Source of the DNA: an uncultured bacterium
GTDB taxonomy: Bacteria; Verrucomicrobiota; Kiritimatiellia; CAIKKV01
DNA length: 64,000 nt
Direction of reading: 5' to 3'
Assembly (NCBI GenBank): GCA_938038445.1
Contig: CALHRZ010000023.1
Location: 48,156 to 112,155, forward strand
Of this stretch, positions 52,523 through 61,400 are shown in pieces; positions within the stretch are counted from its first letter, which is position 1; the number at the start of each line of letters is the position of its first letter. The notes below the pieces were generated by a model that was not told the DNA's origin, made no database searches, and saw only the letters and a program-made list of their open reading frames with translations. Both the position numbers and the translations under genes were made by a program.

Positions 52523-53318
52523 CGGCGGGAACAGCGAAAATCCGGCGCGCGTTGGCGGAAGTCTGGTATGCCATTTCCTCGTAGGAGAGGTTGCGAAGGC
52601 GGGCGAGTTCTCGAACGATAGCGGGAAGGAAGGCGGGTTCATTGCGTTTGCCCCGCAGGGGGACGGGCGCCAGGTAGGGTGTGTCGGTTTCGACGAGAAG
52701 GCGGTCGAGGGGGACAATCCGTGCGGAGGCCCGCACGTTTTCGGCTTTGGGAAAGGTGAGGATTCCGCTGTAGCTGATGGAGAAGCCCAACGAGACGGCA
52801 AATTCGGCGAACGCAATGGTTCCGGTGTAACAGTGAATGACCCCAATGCGATCCGGCACGCCAGGCCACTCTGCGGCATGGCGTTCGAGAAGGGGGCGCA
52901 TCGCCGGCTCGGATTCCCGGCAGTGAACGAGAACGGGTAGTTGGAAGCGGCGGGCCAGCGCGAGCATGGATTCGAATCGCTCGATCTGACGGACGGCGGT
53001 TTCGGGGGAGTGGTAGAAATCCAGCCCGATTTCGCCCAATGCGACTACGGTGGGAAGGCAAAGCTGGGGCGAGAGCGGGGGGAGTGACGCCTCCTCCAGG
53101 TGGGCGGTATACCGATCATAGCCGATGGCGGCCCGAAGGCGGGAAGGGTGCGAAGCGGCCATATCCAAAGCGAATCGGTTGCCCTCCGGATGGCCGCCCA
53201 CGGCAATCACCATTAGGACGCCGGCGTCGGCTGCACGCTGGAGGGAATCGAGAACGGTTGTCGAGCCGTCAGCGGTCAAACCGTCCAAATGGGCATGGGT
53301 ATCGACCAATTCGATCAT
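52479..53318 (-). CDS. tatD: TatD-family metal-dependent hydrolase (second copy)
   Basis: 279 residues from ATG 53318, overlapping the murG stop (ATGA). Metal ligands: DTHAHLDG (HxH), GEIGLDFYH (Glu), VLVHCRES (His), VIHCYTG (His) and ETDTPYLAP (Asp). This copy matches the main bacterial TatD/YcfH family closely, including GKRNEPAFLPAIVRELA. It is a probable 3'-5' nuclease or D-Tyr-tRNA deacylase-like enzyme. The Pro-rich tail after residue 265 is extra. Confidence 0.94.
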   Translation of the reverse strand: MIELVDTHAHLDGLTADGSTTVLDSLQRAADAGVLMVIAVGGHPEGNRFALDMAASHPSRLRAAIGYDRYTAHLEEASLPPLSPQLCLPTVVALGEIGLDFYHSPETAVRQIERFESMLALARRFQLPVLVHCRESEPAMRPLLERHAAEWPGVPDRIGVIHCYTGTIAFAEFAVSLGFSISYSGILTFPKAENVRASARIVPLDRLLVETDTPYLAPVPLRGKRNEPAFLPAIVRELARLRNLSYEEMAYQTSANARRIFAVPAVSPLCPTAAAPVPP

Positions 53319-54394
53319 TGTTTCAGGGCCGTTTCGAGGAGAAGGCGCGCAACCTGCTCCGTGGCGTCTGGACAGGCAAGTTGCCGGGCGGCGATTCGCG
53401 CCTGTTCTCGCGCGGTGGGGTTGTCGAGGTAGAAGGCGATGGCGTCGGCGAGTCTTTGCGGCGTCAACTCTTTTTCGATGAACAAACGGCCGGCGCCTTT
53501 TTTTTCGAAGAGGGCGGCATTGAAGCGCTGGTGGTTGCCGGCGTAGGGGTAGGGAATGAAAAGAGTGGGGATGCCGAAGAGCGCAAGTTCCGAGCAGGAA
53601 CCGGCACCGGCGCGCGAGATGGCGATATCTGCGGCCGCATAGGCGGCTCCCATATCGCGGAGGAAGCCGAGGACGAGGGCTGGGAGACCGTAAGCTGTAT
53701 AGGCGGAACGGACGGAGTCAGCCTCCCGTTCGCCCGCGAGATGAAGGATGCGGAAGGCGTGGTGTTGTGCATGCAGGAGGCGAAAGGCGTCCAGCGCGAG
53801 CGCATTGACCCGGGAGGCGCCCTGGCTGCCGCCCATGACGAGGATGAGAGGATTGGGTCCTGCGGGCAGACCGGGCAGGGGATTGTGGACGGGCAGAGGG
53901 CGGAGGGGATAGCCGGTGTGGACGAGGGCACGGCCGGGGAGATAGCGAGCCGTATCGGCAAAAGAAATCGCCACCGTGGTCTTGCAAAGGCGGGAGAGAA
54001 TTCGGATGGCGCGGCCGGGAACGACGTTGGCTTCATGGAGAACGACGGGAACACGGCCGGCGCGGGCCGCAAGAACGGGAATGAGGGATGAGCGGCTGCC
54101 CATGGCGAGGAGCACGTCGGGGTGAAATGCATGTAGTCCCTTGCGGGCGTGGCGCCAAGCGCAGAGGAATCGGAACATGGTTCGAGGGAGGGCGCAGGCA
54201 GAAAGCGAAGAAGACCATTCCAATTCCAGGGTTTCGACAGGTCCGGGCCATCCCGAAGCGGCGGAGCGCTCGATCGCCTTTCCGGCGAGCCAGAGGAGAA
54301 CGGAATGGCCATGTTCTAGGAGAAGACGGCCAACGGCCATTCCCGGAAACAGGTGGCCGCCGGTGCCGCCGCACGCGATGAGGATTCGTGCCAT
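53315..54394 (-). CDS. murG: UDP-GlcNAc:lipid I N-acetylglucosaminyltransferase
   Basis: 359 residues from ATG 54394. It makes lipid II at the inner membrane face. Motifs: GGTGGHLFPGMAVG near residue 10 (undecaprenyl/diphosphate side), EANVVPGRAIR, VMGGSQGASRVN, and ISRAGAGSCSELALFGIPTLFIPYPYAGNHQRFNA at the UDP-GlcNAc site. It stands outside a mur/fts cluster, which is unusual but not rare in PVC bacteria, and shows that peptidoglycan precursors are made. Confidence 0.95.
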   Translation of the reverse strand: MARILIACGGTGGHLFPGMAVGRLLLEHGHSVLLWLAGKAIERSAASGWPGPVETLELEWSSSLSACALPRTMFRFLCAWRHARKGLHAFHPDVLLAMGSRSSLIPVLAARAGRVPVVLHEANVVPGRAIRILSRLCKTTVAISFADTARYLPGRALVHTGYPLRPLPVHNPLPGLPAGPNPLILVMGGSQGASRVNALALDAFRLLHAQHHAFRILHLAGEREADSVRSAYTAYGLPALVLGFLRDMGAAYAAADIAISRAGAGSCSELALFGIPTLFIPYPYAGNHQRFNAALFEKKGAGRLFIEKELTPQRLADAIAFYLDNPTAREQARIAARQLACPDATEQVARLLLETALKQ

Positions 54395-54494
54395 CGGTTC
54401 TTCTTTCGTATGGATTGCAGGGGGTTCGATACCAACTTTACCGATTCCCATCAAGTGGAATTGATTCCCCCAGTTTGGGGCATAGCACAGCCCT

Positions 54495-54627
54495 GGGGTC
54501 AGACCTCAACATTCAACATTTAAGCACCATCTCTCTCCCATCCATCATGAATCCTCTTCCATGCAACGGCAATTCTCCCAAAGGTGGGGGGGGCGGAAGC
54601 AAATGTTGAATGTTGAGGTCTGACCCC
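54495..54627. repeat. 133-bp inverted-repeat (MITE/REP-like) element
   Basis: Two perfect 27-base inverted repeats bound a 79-bp core: the left arm starts GGGGTCAGACCTCAACATTC (54495-54521), the right arm ends GTTGAGGTCTGACCCC (54601-54627). The core has no coding potential. No transposase lies next to it. The shape fits a non-autonomous mobile element or a REP pair; a terminator is unlikely because the arms lack a T-tract. It sits between murG and the membrane-protein gene. Confidence 0.65.
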
Positions 54628-54695
54628 GTGGAGTGAAAAAACAGTTTGACCGAGAAAAGATGTGGAGGGATAGTAAAGAGAGAGGGAGCTTAATT

Positions 54696-55172
54696 ATGGC
54701 TATTCCACGCCGGTCCAGCGAAGAGCCCATGACGGTCGGGCACGGCTTCGCTTATATTGCATTCTGGCAGTTCATGGCGTTCCTCATGTTGATCGCGCTT
54801 GTCTGGGTCAACGAAATTTGGAATCTGGCCGCCTTGATTTGGGGTGAAAATCTCGATCAGCAGCCCAACATTTTCCGGGGAGCCATTCTCACGGCGGGCG
54901 TCCTTGTCACTTCCATTGTAGTGGTCGGACACACCTACGAACAACAGAAGCGGGTGTTGCGCGGGATGTTGACGGTTTGTTCTTACTGCAAGCGGGTCCG
55001 CATCGCGCACGAAGCCTGGGAGAAGATCGAAGAATACGTCGCCCGCAAGTCCACCGTGACATTCACCCACGGGGTCTGTCCCGACTGTTTCGACAAATAT
55101 GCCAGCTCGCTGCGAAGCCGCCCTTCCCCCATCCCGCCGCCCTCCCGTCAGGACGAGCATCCGACGGTCTAA
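54696..55172 (+). CDS. two-helix membrane protein with CxxC...CPxC domain (sensor-associated type)
   Basis: 158 residues; ATG 54696 follows GAGGGAG. Two membrane segments (FAYIAFWQFMAFLMLIALVW; RGAILTAGVLVTSIVVVG) are followed by a cytoplasmic domain VCSYCKRVRIAHEAWEKIEEY ... THGVCPDCFDKYA. This CSYCKxxR...W..IE.Y...HG.CP.C motif is found next to PAS, GGDEF, kinase or response-regulator domains in many bacteria, but here stands alone behind a membrane anchor. It may be a redox or zinc-linked partner of a sensor encoded elsewhere. Confidence 0.75.
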   Translation: MAIPRRSSEEPMTVGHGFAYIAFWQFMAFLMLIALVWVNEIWNLAALIWGENLDQQPNIFRGAILTAGVLVTSIVVVGHTYEQQKRVLRGMLTVCSYCKRVRIAHEAWEKIEEYVARKSTVTFTHGVCPDCFDKYASSLRSRPSPIPPPSRQDEHPTV

Positions 55173-55185
55173 ACGGCCCATGGGT

Positions 55186-56001
55186 CTATTGATTGGAGCG
55201 GGCGCGGAGCGCCTTTTTGAAGCGACGAACCGCTTCGGCCACCTGGTGCGCAGTTCCTGAGCCGTCTGGGGTGCCGGTCGCAACGAGTTGGACCAATGCG
55301 CTACCGACGACGACGCCTTCGGCGAGTCCTGCCACTGCGGCCGCCTCCTCGGGAGTTCGAATACCGAAACCAACGCAAAGGGGAAGATTCGTACGTTCCC
55401 GTACGCGCGCCGTCAACTGGGCGATGGCCTCCCGACTGGCGGGGACGGAACCCGTGACGCCCGTGCGGCTGATGAGGTAGAGAAACCCGCCGGCGTTCTG
55501 AACGATCTGGTCGATCCGCTCGGGCGGTGTGGTGGGGGCGATGAGACGGATGAGGGGAAGACGACCAGGTGGAAGGTGAAGAGTCAACTCCTCCGACTCT
55601 TCGGGCGGCAGGTCGACCACGAGAAAGCCATCCACGTCCGCTTCGGTTGCATCCGCCGCAAGTTTTGGCAATCCATATTGTAGAAGAGGGTTATAGTAGC
55701 TGAACAACACGATGGGAATATCGGTTCTTTGCCGCAGACGTCGGGCGAGCGTGAGGACGCCTGCGACGGTCATGCCCGCTTTTAGGGCGCGCTGCGACGC
55801 GGCCTGAATGATGGGGCCGTCGACGGTCGGATCGGAAAAGGGAATACCGAGTTCGAGCACATCGAGTCCGTTTTCGCAAGCGGCGCTCAGAATGGCCAAG
55901 CTGGCCTCCGGGTTGGGGTCGCCAGCCGTGAGAAAGCCGATCAAGGCGGATTCTCCGCGGGTGCGGAGCTGCGCAAAGTGGCGTGCGAGTCGTTCGCTCA
56001 T
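55186..56001 (-). CDS. trpA: tryptophan synthase alpha subunit
   Basis: 271 residues; ATG 56001 overlaps the trpB stop (ATGA). It cleaves indole-3-glycerol phosphate to indole and G3P. Catalytic Glu50 in [13 protein letters not shown] and Asp61 in TVDGP are present, with the phosphate-binding [10 protein letters not shown] and VVVGSALV segments at the C-terminus. Last gene of the trp operon. Confidence 0.97.
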   Translation of the reverse strand: MSERLARHFAQLRTRGESALIGFLTAGDPNPEASLAILSAACENGLDVLELGIPFSDPTVDGPIIQAASQRALKAGMTVAGVLTLARRLRQRTDIPIVLFSYYNPLLQYGLPKLAADATEADVDGFLVVDLPPEESEELTLHLPPGRLPLIRLIAPTTPPERIDQIVQNAGGFLYLISRTGVTGSVPASREAIAQLTARVRERTNLPLCVGFGIRTPEEAAAVAGLAEGVVVGSALVQLVATGTPDGSGTAHQVAEAVRRFKKALRARSNQ

Positions 56002-57215
56002 CGCGGCATTTTCTCCTCGAGCCGTCGGATCGCCGCCTCGGCATGGGCCAGGTCTTTGTCGCCTCGGCCGGAGAGACAGACGGCAAGGATCTGGTCGCTG
56101 GACCGGCGGCTTGCTTCGGCTATTGCGGCGGCGACGGCGTGGGCGCTTTCGAGGGCGGGGATGATGCCTTCGAGGCGCGCGAGCCGTTGAAACGCATCGA
56201 GCGCGGCCCGATCGGGCACGGCGGTGTAGCGTATCCGTCCCAATTCCTTGAGCAAGGCATGTTCCGGACCGACGCCGGGGTAGTCGAGGCCGGCGGAGAT
56301 TGAATAGGCCTCTTCGACTTGGCCGTCGGCGTTCTGGAGAAGGTAGGACTTGGCTCCGTGGAGCACGCCGATTCGTCCCCGGCACAGGGTGGCCGCATGG
56401 CGGCCGGTTTGGAGTCCGTGTCCTGCGGCTTCGACGCCCAGAAGTTCGACGGCCGGATCGTTCAGAAACTCGTAGAAAAAGCCCATGGCGTTGCTTCCGC
56501 CCCCGACGCAAGCCACGAGGAGGTTAGGAAGGCGGCCGAAAGTTTCGAGGGCTTGCCGCCGCGTTTCCTCCCCGATGATACGCTGGAAGTCGCGGACCAT
56601 GACGGGATAGGGATGGGGGCCGGCGACGGAGCCGATGACGTAAAAGGTATCTTCCACGTGTTCCGCCCAGGCCCGCATGGCTTCGTTCATGGCATCTTTA
56701 AGGGTGGCGTTTCCGGCGGTCACGGAGACGACCTCCGCCCCCAAGAGCCGCATGCGATGGACGTTGGGCGCTTGGCGTTTGACGTCTTCGGCCCCCATGT
56801 AGATCGCGCAGGACATGCCGAAGCGGGCGGCGACGGTGGCGGTGGCGACGCCGTGTTGGCCGGCGCCCGTTTCGGCCATGAGCCGTTTTTTGCCCATTCG
56901 CCGCGCGAGCAGCGCTTGGCCCACCGTGTTGTTGATCTTGTGGGCGCCTGTGTGGGCGAGGTCCTCCCGCTTCAGCCAGAGGCGGGCGCCGCCGCATTCC
57001 GCGGTGAGGCGTTCCGCGAAGTCGAGGGGTGTTGGACGGCCCACGTAGTCGTGGAGCACACGGCGGTAGTCGGCGAGAAACGCGGGATCAGCCATTGCGT
57101 CGCGTCGGGCGCGATCCAGTTCGAGCAAAGCGGGCATCAAGGTTTCGCCCACGTAGCGGCCGCCAAAGGGGCCGAAGTGGCCTTGTTCATCCGGGAACTG
57201 GCGATAATCGGTCAT
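55998..57215 (-). CDS. trpB: tryptophan synthase beta subunit
   Basis: 405 residues from ATG 57215. It joins indole and serine using PLP. Lys in [10 protein letters not shown] forms the Schiff base; [23 protein letters not shown] and SGRGDKD are the usual TrpB1 motifs. The start overlaps the aroG stop by one base (TAATG), and trpA overlaps the end, so the trio is translationally coupled. Confidence 0.97.
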   Translation of the reverse strand: MTDYRQFPDEQGHFGPFGGRYVGETLMPALLELDRARRDAMADPAFLADYRRVLHDYVGRPTPLDFAERLTAECGGARLWLKREDLAHTGAHKINNTVGQALLARRMGKKRLMAETGAGQHGVATATVAARFGMSCAIYMGAEDVKRQAPNVHRMRLLGAEVVSVTAGNATLKDAMNEAMRAWAEHVEDTFYVIGSVAGPHPYPVMVRDFQRIIGEETRRQALETFGRLPNLLVACVGGGSNAMGFFYEFLNDPAVELLGVEAAGHGLQTGRHAATLCRGRIGVLHGAKSYLLQNADGQVEEAYSISAGLDYPGVGPEHALLKELGRIRYTAVPDRAALDAFQRLARLEGIIPALESAHAVAAAIAEASRRSSDQILAVCLSGRGDKDLAHAEAAIRRLEEKMPR

Positions 57216-58309
57216 TACGGGGGGGGCGTGTTGGGGGCTTCTGCACGTCGGACTGCGAGACAGGGTTTGTAACGGGCGTGGGCTTCCCGGAGGAGGGTTT
57301 CCGTTGCGGGCCAGCCGAGACAGGGGTCGGTGATGGAGACGCCGTATCGAAGGGAGGGAGGATCGGCGGCAGGGGGCTGGGCCCCCTCTTCGAGAAAGCT
57401 TTCGAGCATGAATCCGAAGACGGATCGGTTGCCGGCTTCGATTTGGCCGAGAATATCCCGCAGGACGTCGGCTTGGCGGGCGGGCTCCTTGGCGGAATTG
57501 CCATGGCTGCAATCCACCATGATTCGGACTGGGAGCCCCGACTCTCGAAGCATCGCTTCGCAGACGCGGATGTGTTCCGCATCGTAGTTCGGGCGTGGCC
57601 CGCCGCGAAGAATGACATGGGGATAGGGGTTACCGGTTGTGCCGAAGACGGCGGGTCGGCCGAGTTCTGTGAGCCCGAGAAAATGGTGAGGTTGGCGTGC
57701 CGATTTGACCGCGTTGACCGCCGAGGCAATGGAGCCGTCCATGCTGTTTTTGAAGCCGACGGGTGTTGAGAGTCCGCTGGCCAGTTCCCGGTGGGTTTGG
57801 GATTCGGAGGTTCGGGCGCCGATCGCGGTCCACGCGATGAGGTCCCCGATGTACTGGGGTGTATGGGGTTCCAATGCTTCTGTGGCAGTGGGCAATCCGA
57901 GTTCTGCCAGTTGCAGAAGGAACCGTCGGGCGATGCGGAGTCCTTCGTCGATCCGGAAGGTATCATCCATGAAGGGATCGTTGATGAGTCCTTTCCATCC
58001 CACACTGGTGCGAGGTTTTTCGAAATAGACACGCATGATGATCACGAGCGCATCCTGGAGTTCCGTGGCGAGGGCATGAAGCCGCTGGGCGTATTCGAAG
58101 CCCGCCCGGACGTCGTGGATGGAACAGGGACCGACGATGGCAAGAAGGCGCGGATCCTCGCCGTCGAGGATTTTTTCGATTGTTTCCCTCGCTCGACCGA
58201 CCGTGCGGCGTGTGCTGGGTGTGTGGGGATACTGTTGTCGGATCTCCCGCGGCGTCGGGACGAGGGTGATGGACTGGATATTGACGTTGTTGAGCGAACG
58301 GGCCGACAT
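57215..58309 (-). CDS. aroG: 3-deoxy-7-phosphoheptulonate (DAHP) synthase, class I
   Basis: 364 residues, the length of enterobacterial AroF/G/H enzymes. It makes DAHP from PEP and erythrose-4-phosphate, the first shikimate step. Signatures: [68 protein letters not shown] and [11 protein letters not shown]. Its position inside the trp operon, between trpF and trpB, ties precursor supply to tryptophan demand. The feedback amino acid cannot be predicted. Confidence 0.96.
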   Translation of the reverse strand: MSARSLNNVNIQSITLVPTPREIRQQYPHTPSTRRTVGRARETIEKILDGEDPRLLAIVGPCSIHDVRAGFEYAQRLHALATELQDALVIIMRVYFEKPRTSVGWKGLINDPFMDDTFRIDEGLRIARRFLLQLAELGLPTATEALEPHTPQYIGDLIAWTAIGARTSESQTHRELASGLSTPVGFKNSMDGSIASAVNAVKSARQPHHFLGLTELGRPAVFGTTGNPYPHVILRGGPRPNYDAEHIRVCEAMLRESGLPVRIMVDCSHGNSAKEPARQADVLRDILGQIEAGNRSVFGFMLESFLEEGAQPPAADPPSLRYGVSITDPCLGWPATETLLREAHARYKPCLAVRRAEAPNTPPP

Positions 58310-58322
58310 GACGCAATCCTTT

Positions 58323-58997
58323 TTACCCTTTTGACGCCGCCCAGGGGGATGGAAAGGGGGGCGTCCAAGGCAAACGGGCCAGATTGTCCAATAAAGCGCG
58401 GATTTTTTCCAGACTCTTTATTCCTGGCCGATCTTCGACTCCGGAACTGACATCGAGGGCTGCCGGGCGGACCGCTTCCGCGGCTTGGGCAGCATTGGCG
58501 GGCGTGAGTCCGCCTGCGAGGATAATGGATCGGCGGGCGGCAAGGGGTGCGGCTTTTTCCCATGCCCAGGGGATGCCTGCGCCGCCGGGCAAGGGGCCCA
58601 TCGGGCATTCGACGAGCAGGGGGACATCGAGGGGCCAGCGGTTTGCCTGCTCGATCAGCGGTGCGGTTTTTTCGTTGAGGGCTTTGATGATTCGGATTCC
58701 GTGTTTTTGGAGAGTTTCGGCGGTTTCAGGGGTTTCGTCGCCGTGCAGTTGCAGGAACCGGAGACCCAGCCGTTGGGCCCGTGCGAGGGCGATTTGTGGG
58801 GGTTCGCCGACGAGGACGCCGACGGCAGGGTAATCGGCCGGAAGCGCGGCCAGGATAGCCCGGGCCAGGTCTTCGGTCACATGGCGTGGGCTAGGCGGGA
58901 AGAAGACGAGGCCGACGGCATTGACTCCGAGCGCTGCGATGGCGGCGGCCTGTTCCGGGCGAGTGACGCCGCAGATTTTGATGGGAAGGCGGTTCAT
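58323..58997 (-). CDS. trpF: phosphoribosylanthranilate isomerase
   Basis: 224 residues; ATG 58997 overlaps the trpC stop (ATGA). KICGVTRPEQ holds the catalytic Cys; LQLHGDE, AGGLTPANA and LDVSSGVEDRPGIKS are the other standard motifs, including the final Asp. It catalyses the Amadori rearrangement to CdRP. It ends 13 bp before aroG. Confidence 0.96.
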   Translation of the reverse strand: MNRLPIKICGVTRPEQAAAIAALGVNAVGLVFFPPSPRHVTEDLARAILAALPADYPAVGVLVGEPPQIALARAQRLGLRFLQLHGDETPETAETLQKHGIRIIKALNEKTAPLIEQANRWPLDVPLLVECPMGPLPGGAGIPWAWEKAAPLAARRSIILAGGLTPANAAQAAEAVRPAALDVSSGVEDRPGIKSLEKIRALLDNLARLPWTPPFPSPWAASKG

Positions 58998-59788
58998 GGG
59001 GTGGAACTTTCCCGCAAGGAGCGTACGGCATCGGCGGGGTTGGGGGATCGGACGAGGGTTTCGCCGACGAGGAAGGCGGAGAAGCCTGCTTTATGGAGCC
59101 GGCGGATTTCGGAGGGGGCGTTGATTCCGCTGGCGGCGATGAGGATTCGCTGGGGGGAGGGGGGAGGGGCCAGGCGGGCGGCGCGGTCGAGGTCGACCTC
59201 AAAGGTGGTCAGATCGCGCGCGTTGATGGCGATGAGAGAGGCGCCGAGGGCACAGGCGCGTTGCGTTTCTTCTTCTGTTGCGGCTTCGACTACTGCGTCA
59301 AGGTACAGTGCCTGGGCCAGGGAGAAGAGGGTGTGGAGGGTGGGGTCATCGAGCATACGGACGATCAAGAGCACCGCATCGGCGCCCATGGCGGCGCTTT
59401 CCCAGATTTGGTATTCGCAAAAGAGGAAGTCTTTACGCAACACGGGGAGTGTTGAGGCGGCTCGGGCTTTGTTTAGATCCTCTGGCGAGCCTTTGAACCA
59501 GTGGGGTTCGGTGAGGACGGAGAGAGCGGCGGCGCCGCCTGTTTCGTAGGCGCGCGCGAGGGTGGAGGGATCGAGGTTGGGGGCGAGGGGGCCTTTGGAT
59601 GGGGAAGCGCGCTTGATTTCGGCGATGAGGGCGACGGGGCGGTTTTGGGTCAGGCGGTGGGCGAAGGGGCGTCGGTGTTGTTGATGTTCTCTGGCCAGGG
59701 GTTCAAGTTGGCAGAGGGGGGCCTGTCGCATTGCTTTGGCGACGTCCTGTTGGCGTTGGGCGAGGATGGCGGAAAGGAAATCAGGCAT
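58994..59788 (-). CDS. trpC: indole-3-glycerol phosphate synthase
   Basis: 264 residues; ATG 59788 (MPDFLSAILAQRQ) lies within the end of trpD. Motifs: VALIAEIKRASPSKG (catalytic Lys), LSVLTEPHWFKGS, LRKDFLFCEYQI, INARDLTTF and ASGINAPSEI. A stand-alone TrpC, not fused to TrpF. Eight bases overlap trpD and four overlap trpF. Confidence 0.96.
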   Translation of the reverse strand: MPDFLSAILAQRQQDVAKAMRQAPLCQLEPLAREHQQHRRPFAHRLTQNRPVALIAEIKRASPSKGPLAPNLDPSTLARAYETGGAAALSVLTEPHWFKGSPEDLNKARAASTLPVLRKDFLFCEYQIWESAAMGADAVLLIVRMLDDPTLHTLFSLAQALYLDAVVEAATEEETQRACALGASLIAINARDLTTFEVDLDRAARLAPPPSPQRILIAASGINAPSEIRRLHKAGFSAFLVGETLVRSPNPADAVRSLRESSTP

Positions 59789-60809
59789 TACGTTGGGTGA
59801 ATGCGGCGAGAGTTTCCAGTTTGGTGAGGGCAGCGCCGGAATCCACAGCGGCGGCGGCTTGGTCAAGGCCGGTTTTCCAGTCGGGAGCGAGGCCGACGGC
59901 GATTAAGGCGGCGGCGGCGTTCAGGAGGGCCACATGACGGCGGGGGCCGCGGTCGGTCCCGTCTAGAATCGCGCGGAGGATTGAGGCGTTGTCCGATGCG
60001 GAGCCTCCTTTCAGGGTAGTCGGGTCGGCGCATTCGGGTAGGAATTGGTGGGGATCGAGATCGTAGGTGACCACCTGGCCGTTACGGAGTTCGGAGATTC
60101 GGGTTGGGGCGCAGACGGAGATTTCGTCGAGGCCGTCATGGCCATGTACGACGAAGGCGCGTCGGGTGCCGAGGTGCTTGAGGGTATGGGCGAAGGCTTC
60201 CGTGAGGGTGGGGGAGAAGACGCCGAGGAGCTGAGCGGTGGCGCCGGCGGGGTTGGTCAAGGGGCCGAGCATATTGAAGACGGTTCGGACGCCGAGTTGT
60301 TTACGGACGGGCATGGCATGTCGGATTGCGCCGTGGTAGAGCGGTGCGAACAGGAAGGCGATGCCGATTTCATTCAAGGCTTCCTGCATGACCTCTGGGG
60401 GTGCTTGCAGGTTGAGGCCGAGGGCTTCCAGAACGTCGGCGCTGCCGCATCCGCTGGAGACGGCGCGGTTGCCGTGTTTGGCGACGGTTGCGCCGGCGCC
60501 CGCCGCGATGAAGGCGGCCGTGGTGGAGATGTTGAAAGTGTTGGCGCCGTCGCCGCCCGTGCCGCAGGTGTCTACCAGGTTAGGGACGACGGCTTGGACG
60601 CGGACGGCTTTACGGCGCATGGCGTGCGCGGCGCCGGCGAGTTCCTCCACGGTTTCTCCTTTTGTGGCGAGGGCGGCGAGAAAGGCGGCGATTTGGGCTT
60701 CGGACCATGCGCCTTCGAGGATGGAGTCCACGGCTTCCGCTGTTTCAGCTTCCGAGAGGTTTATGCGGGCGATCAGGGTGGCGAGAATTTCCTTATAAGG
60801 GCGGGGCAT
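59781..60809 (-). CDS. trpD: anthranilate phosphoribosyltransferase
   Basis: 342 residues from ATG 60809. Transfers phosphoribose from PRPP to anthranilate. DTCGTGGDGANTFNIST is the PRPP-binding signature; KHGNRAVSSGCGSADVLEALG and the ARTISD-like VHGHDGLDEIS segments follow. It begins 15 bp after trpG. Confidence 0.97.
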   Translation of the reverse strand: MPRPYKEILATLIARINLSEAETAEAVDSILEGAWSEAQIAAFLAALATKGETVEELAGAAHAMRRKAVRVQAVVPNLVDTCGTGGDGANTFNISTTAAFIAAGAGATVAKHGNRAVSSGCGSADVLEALGLNLQAPPEVMQEALNEIGIAFLFAPLYHGAIRHAMPVRKQLGVRTVFNMLGPLTNPAGATAQLLGVFSPTLTEAFAHTLKHLGTRRAFVVHGHDGLDEISVCAPTRISELRNGQVVTYDLDPHQFLPECADPTTLKGGSASDNASILRAILDGTDRGPRRHVALLNAAAALIAVGLAPDWKTGLDQAAAAVDSGAALTKLETLAAFTQRNA

Positions 60810-60824
60810 AGGGCACCTTCTGGT

Positions 60825-61400
60825 TCAGGCGGGGAGCATTTTGAGGAAGTTGCGCAGAATCCGTTTCCCGACGGGGGTCATGATGGATTCGGGATGGAAC
60901 TGGATGCCTTCGATGGGGTGGAGGCGGTGGCGGAGTCCCATAATTTCGCCGTCCTCTGCGGTTGCGGTGATGAGCAGTTCTTCGGGGAAACCTTCGCGTG
61001 ACACCGCGAGGGAGTGGTAACGCATGGCTTTGAACGGTCGGTCGCCGAGGCCGGCGAAAATGCCTAAGCCATCGCAGGTGATGTCGGATGTCTTGCCGTG
61101 CATGAGGCGTTGGGCCTGGATGATTTTAGCGCCATAGACGGCGGCGATCGCTTGGTGACCGAGGCAGACGCCGAGGATGGGGATTTGGCCGGCGAAGAAG
61201 CGGATGGCGTCGCAGGTGATGCCTGCCTCTTCGGGGCGGCCGGGACCTGGGGAGATGAGGAGGGCTTGGGGTTCTTTGCGGGCCAGTTCTTCGACGGGCA
61301 GCGCGTCGTTGCGGAAGACGGCCACATCGGCTCCCATTTCGAGAAGATATTGCACGAGGTTATAGGTGAAGGAGTCGTAGTTATCGAGGATGGCGATCAT
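60825..61400 (-). CDS. trpG: anthranilate synthase glutamine amidotransferase subunit
   Basis: 191 residues; ATG 61400 overlaps the trpE stop (ATGA). Catalytic Cys79 is in LGVCLGHQAIA; His and Glu complete the triad in FHPESIMT near residue 170. LLISPGPGRPEEAG is the oxyanion-side loop. It supplies ammonia to TrpE and may also serve aminodeoxychorismate synthase, since no separate pabA is seen. Confidence 0.96.
   Translation of the reverse strand: MIAILDNYDSFTYNLVQYLLEMGADVAVFRNDALPVEELARKEPQALLISPGPGRPEEAGITCDAIRFFAGQIPILGVCLGHQAIAAVYGAKIIQAQRLMHGKTSDITCDGLGIFAGLGDRPFKAMRYHSLAVSREGFPEELLITATAEDGEIMGLRHRLHPIEGIQFHPESIMTPVGKRILRNFLKMLPA

Noticed and set aside
54410..54450. tRNA-like GGTTCGATACC sequence
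   Set aside because: No acceptor, D or anticodon stems can be drawn around it.
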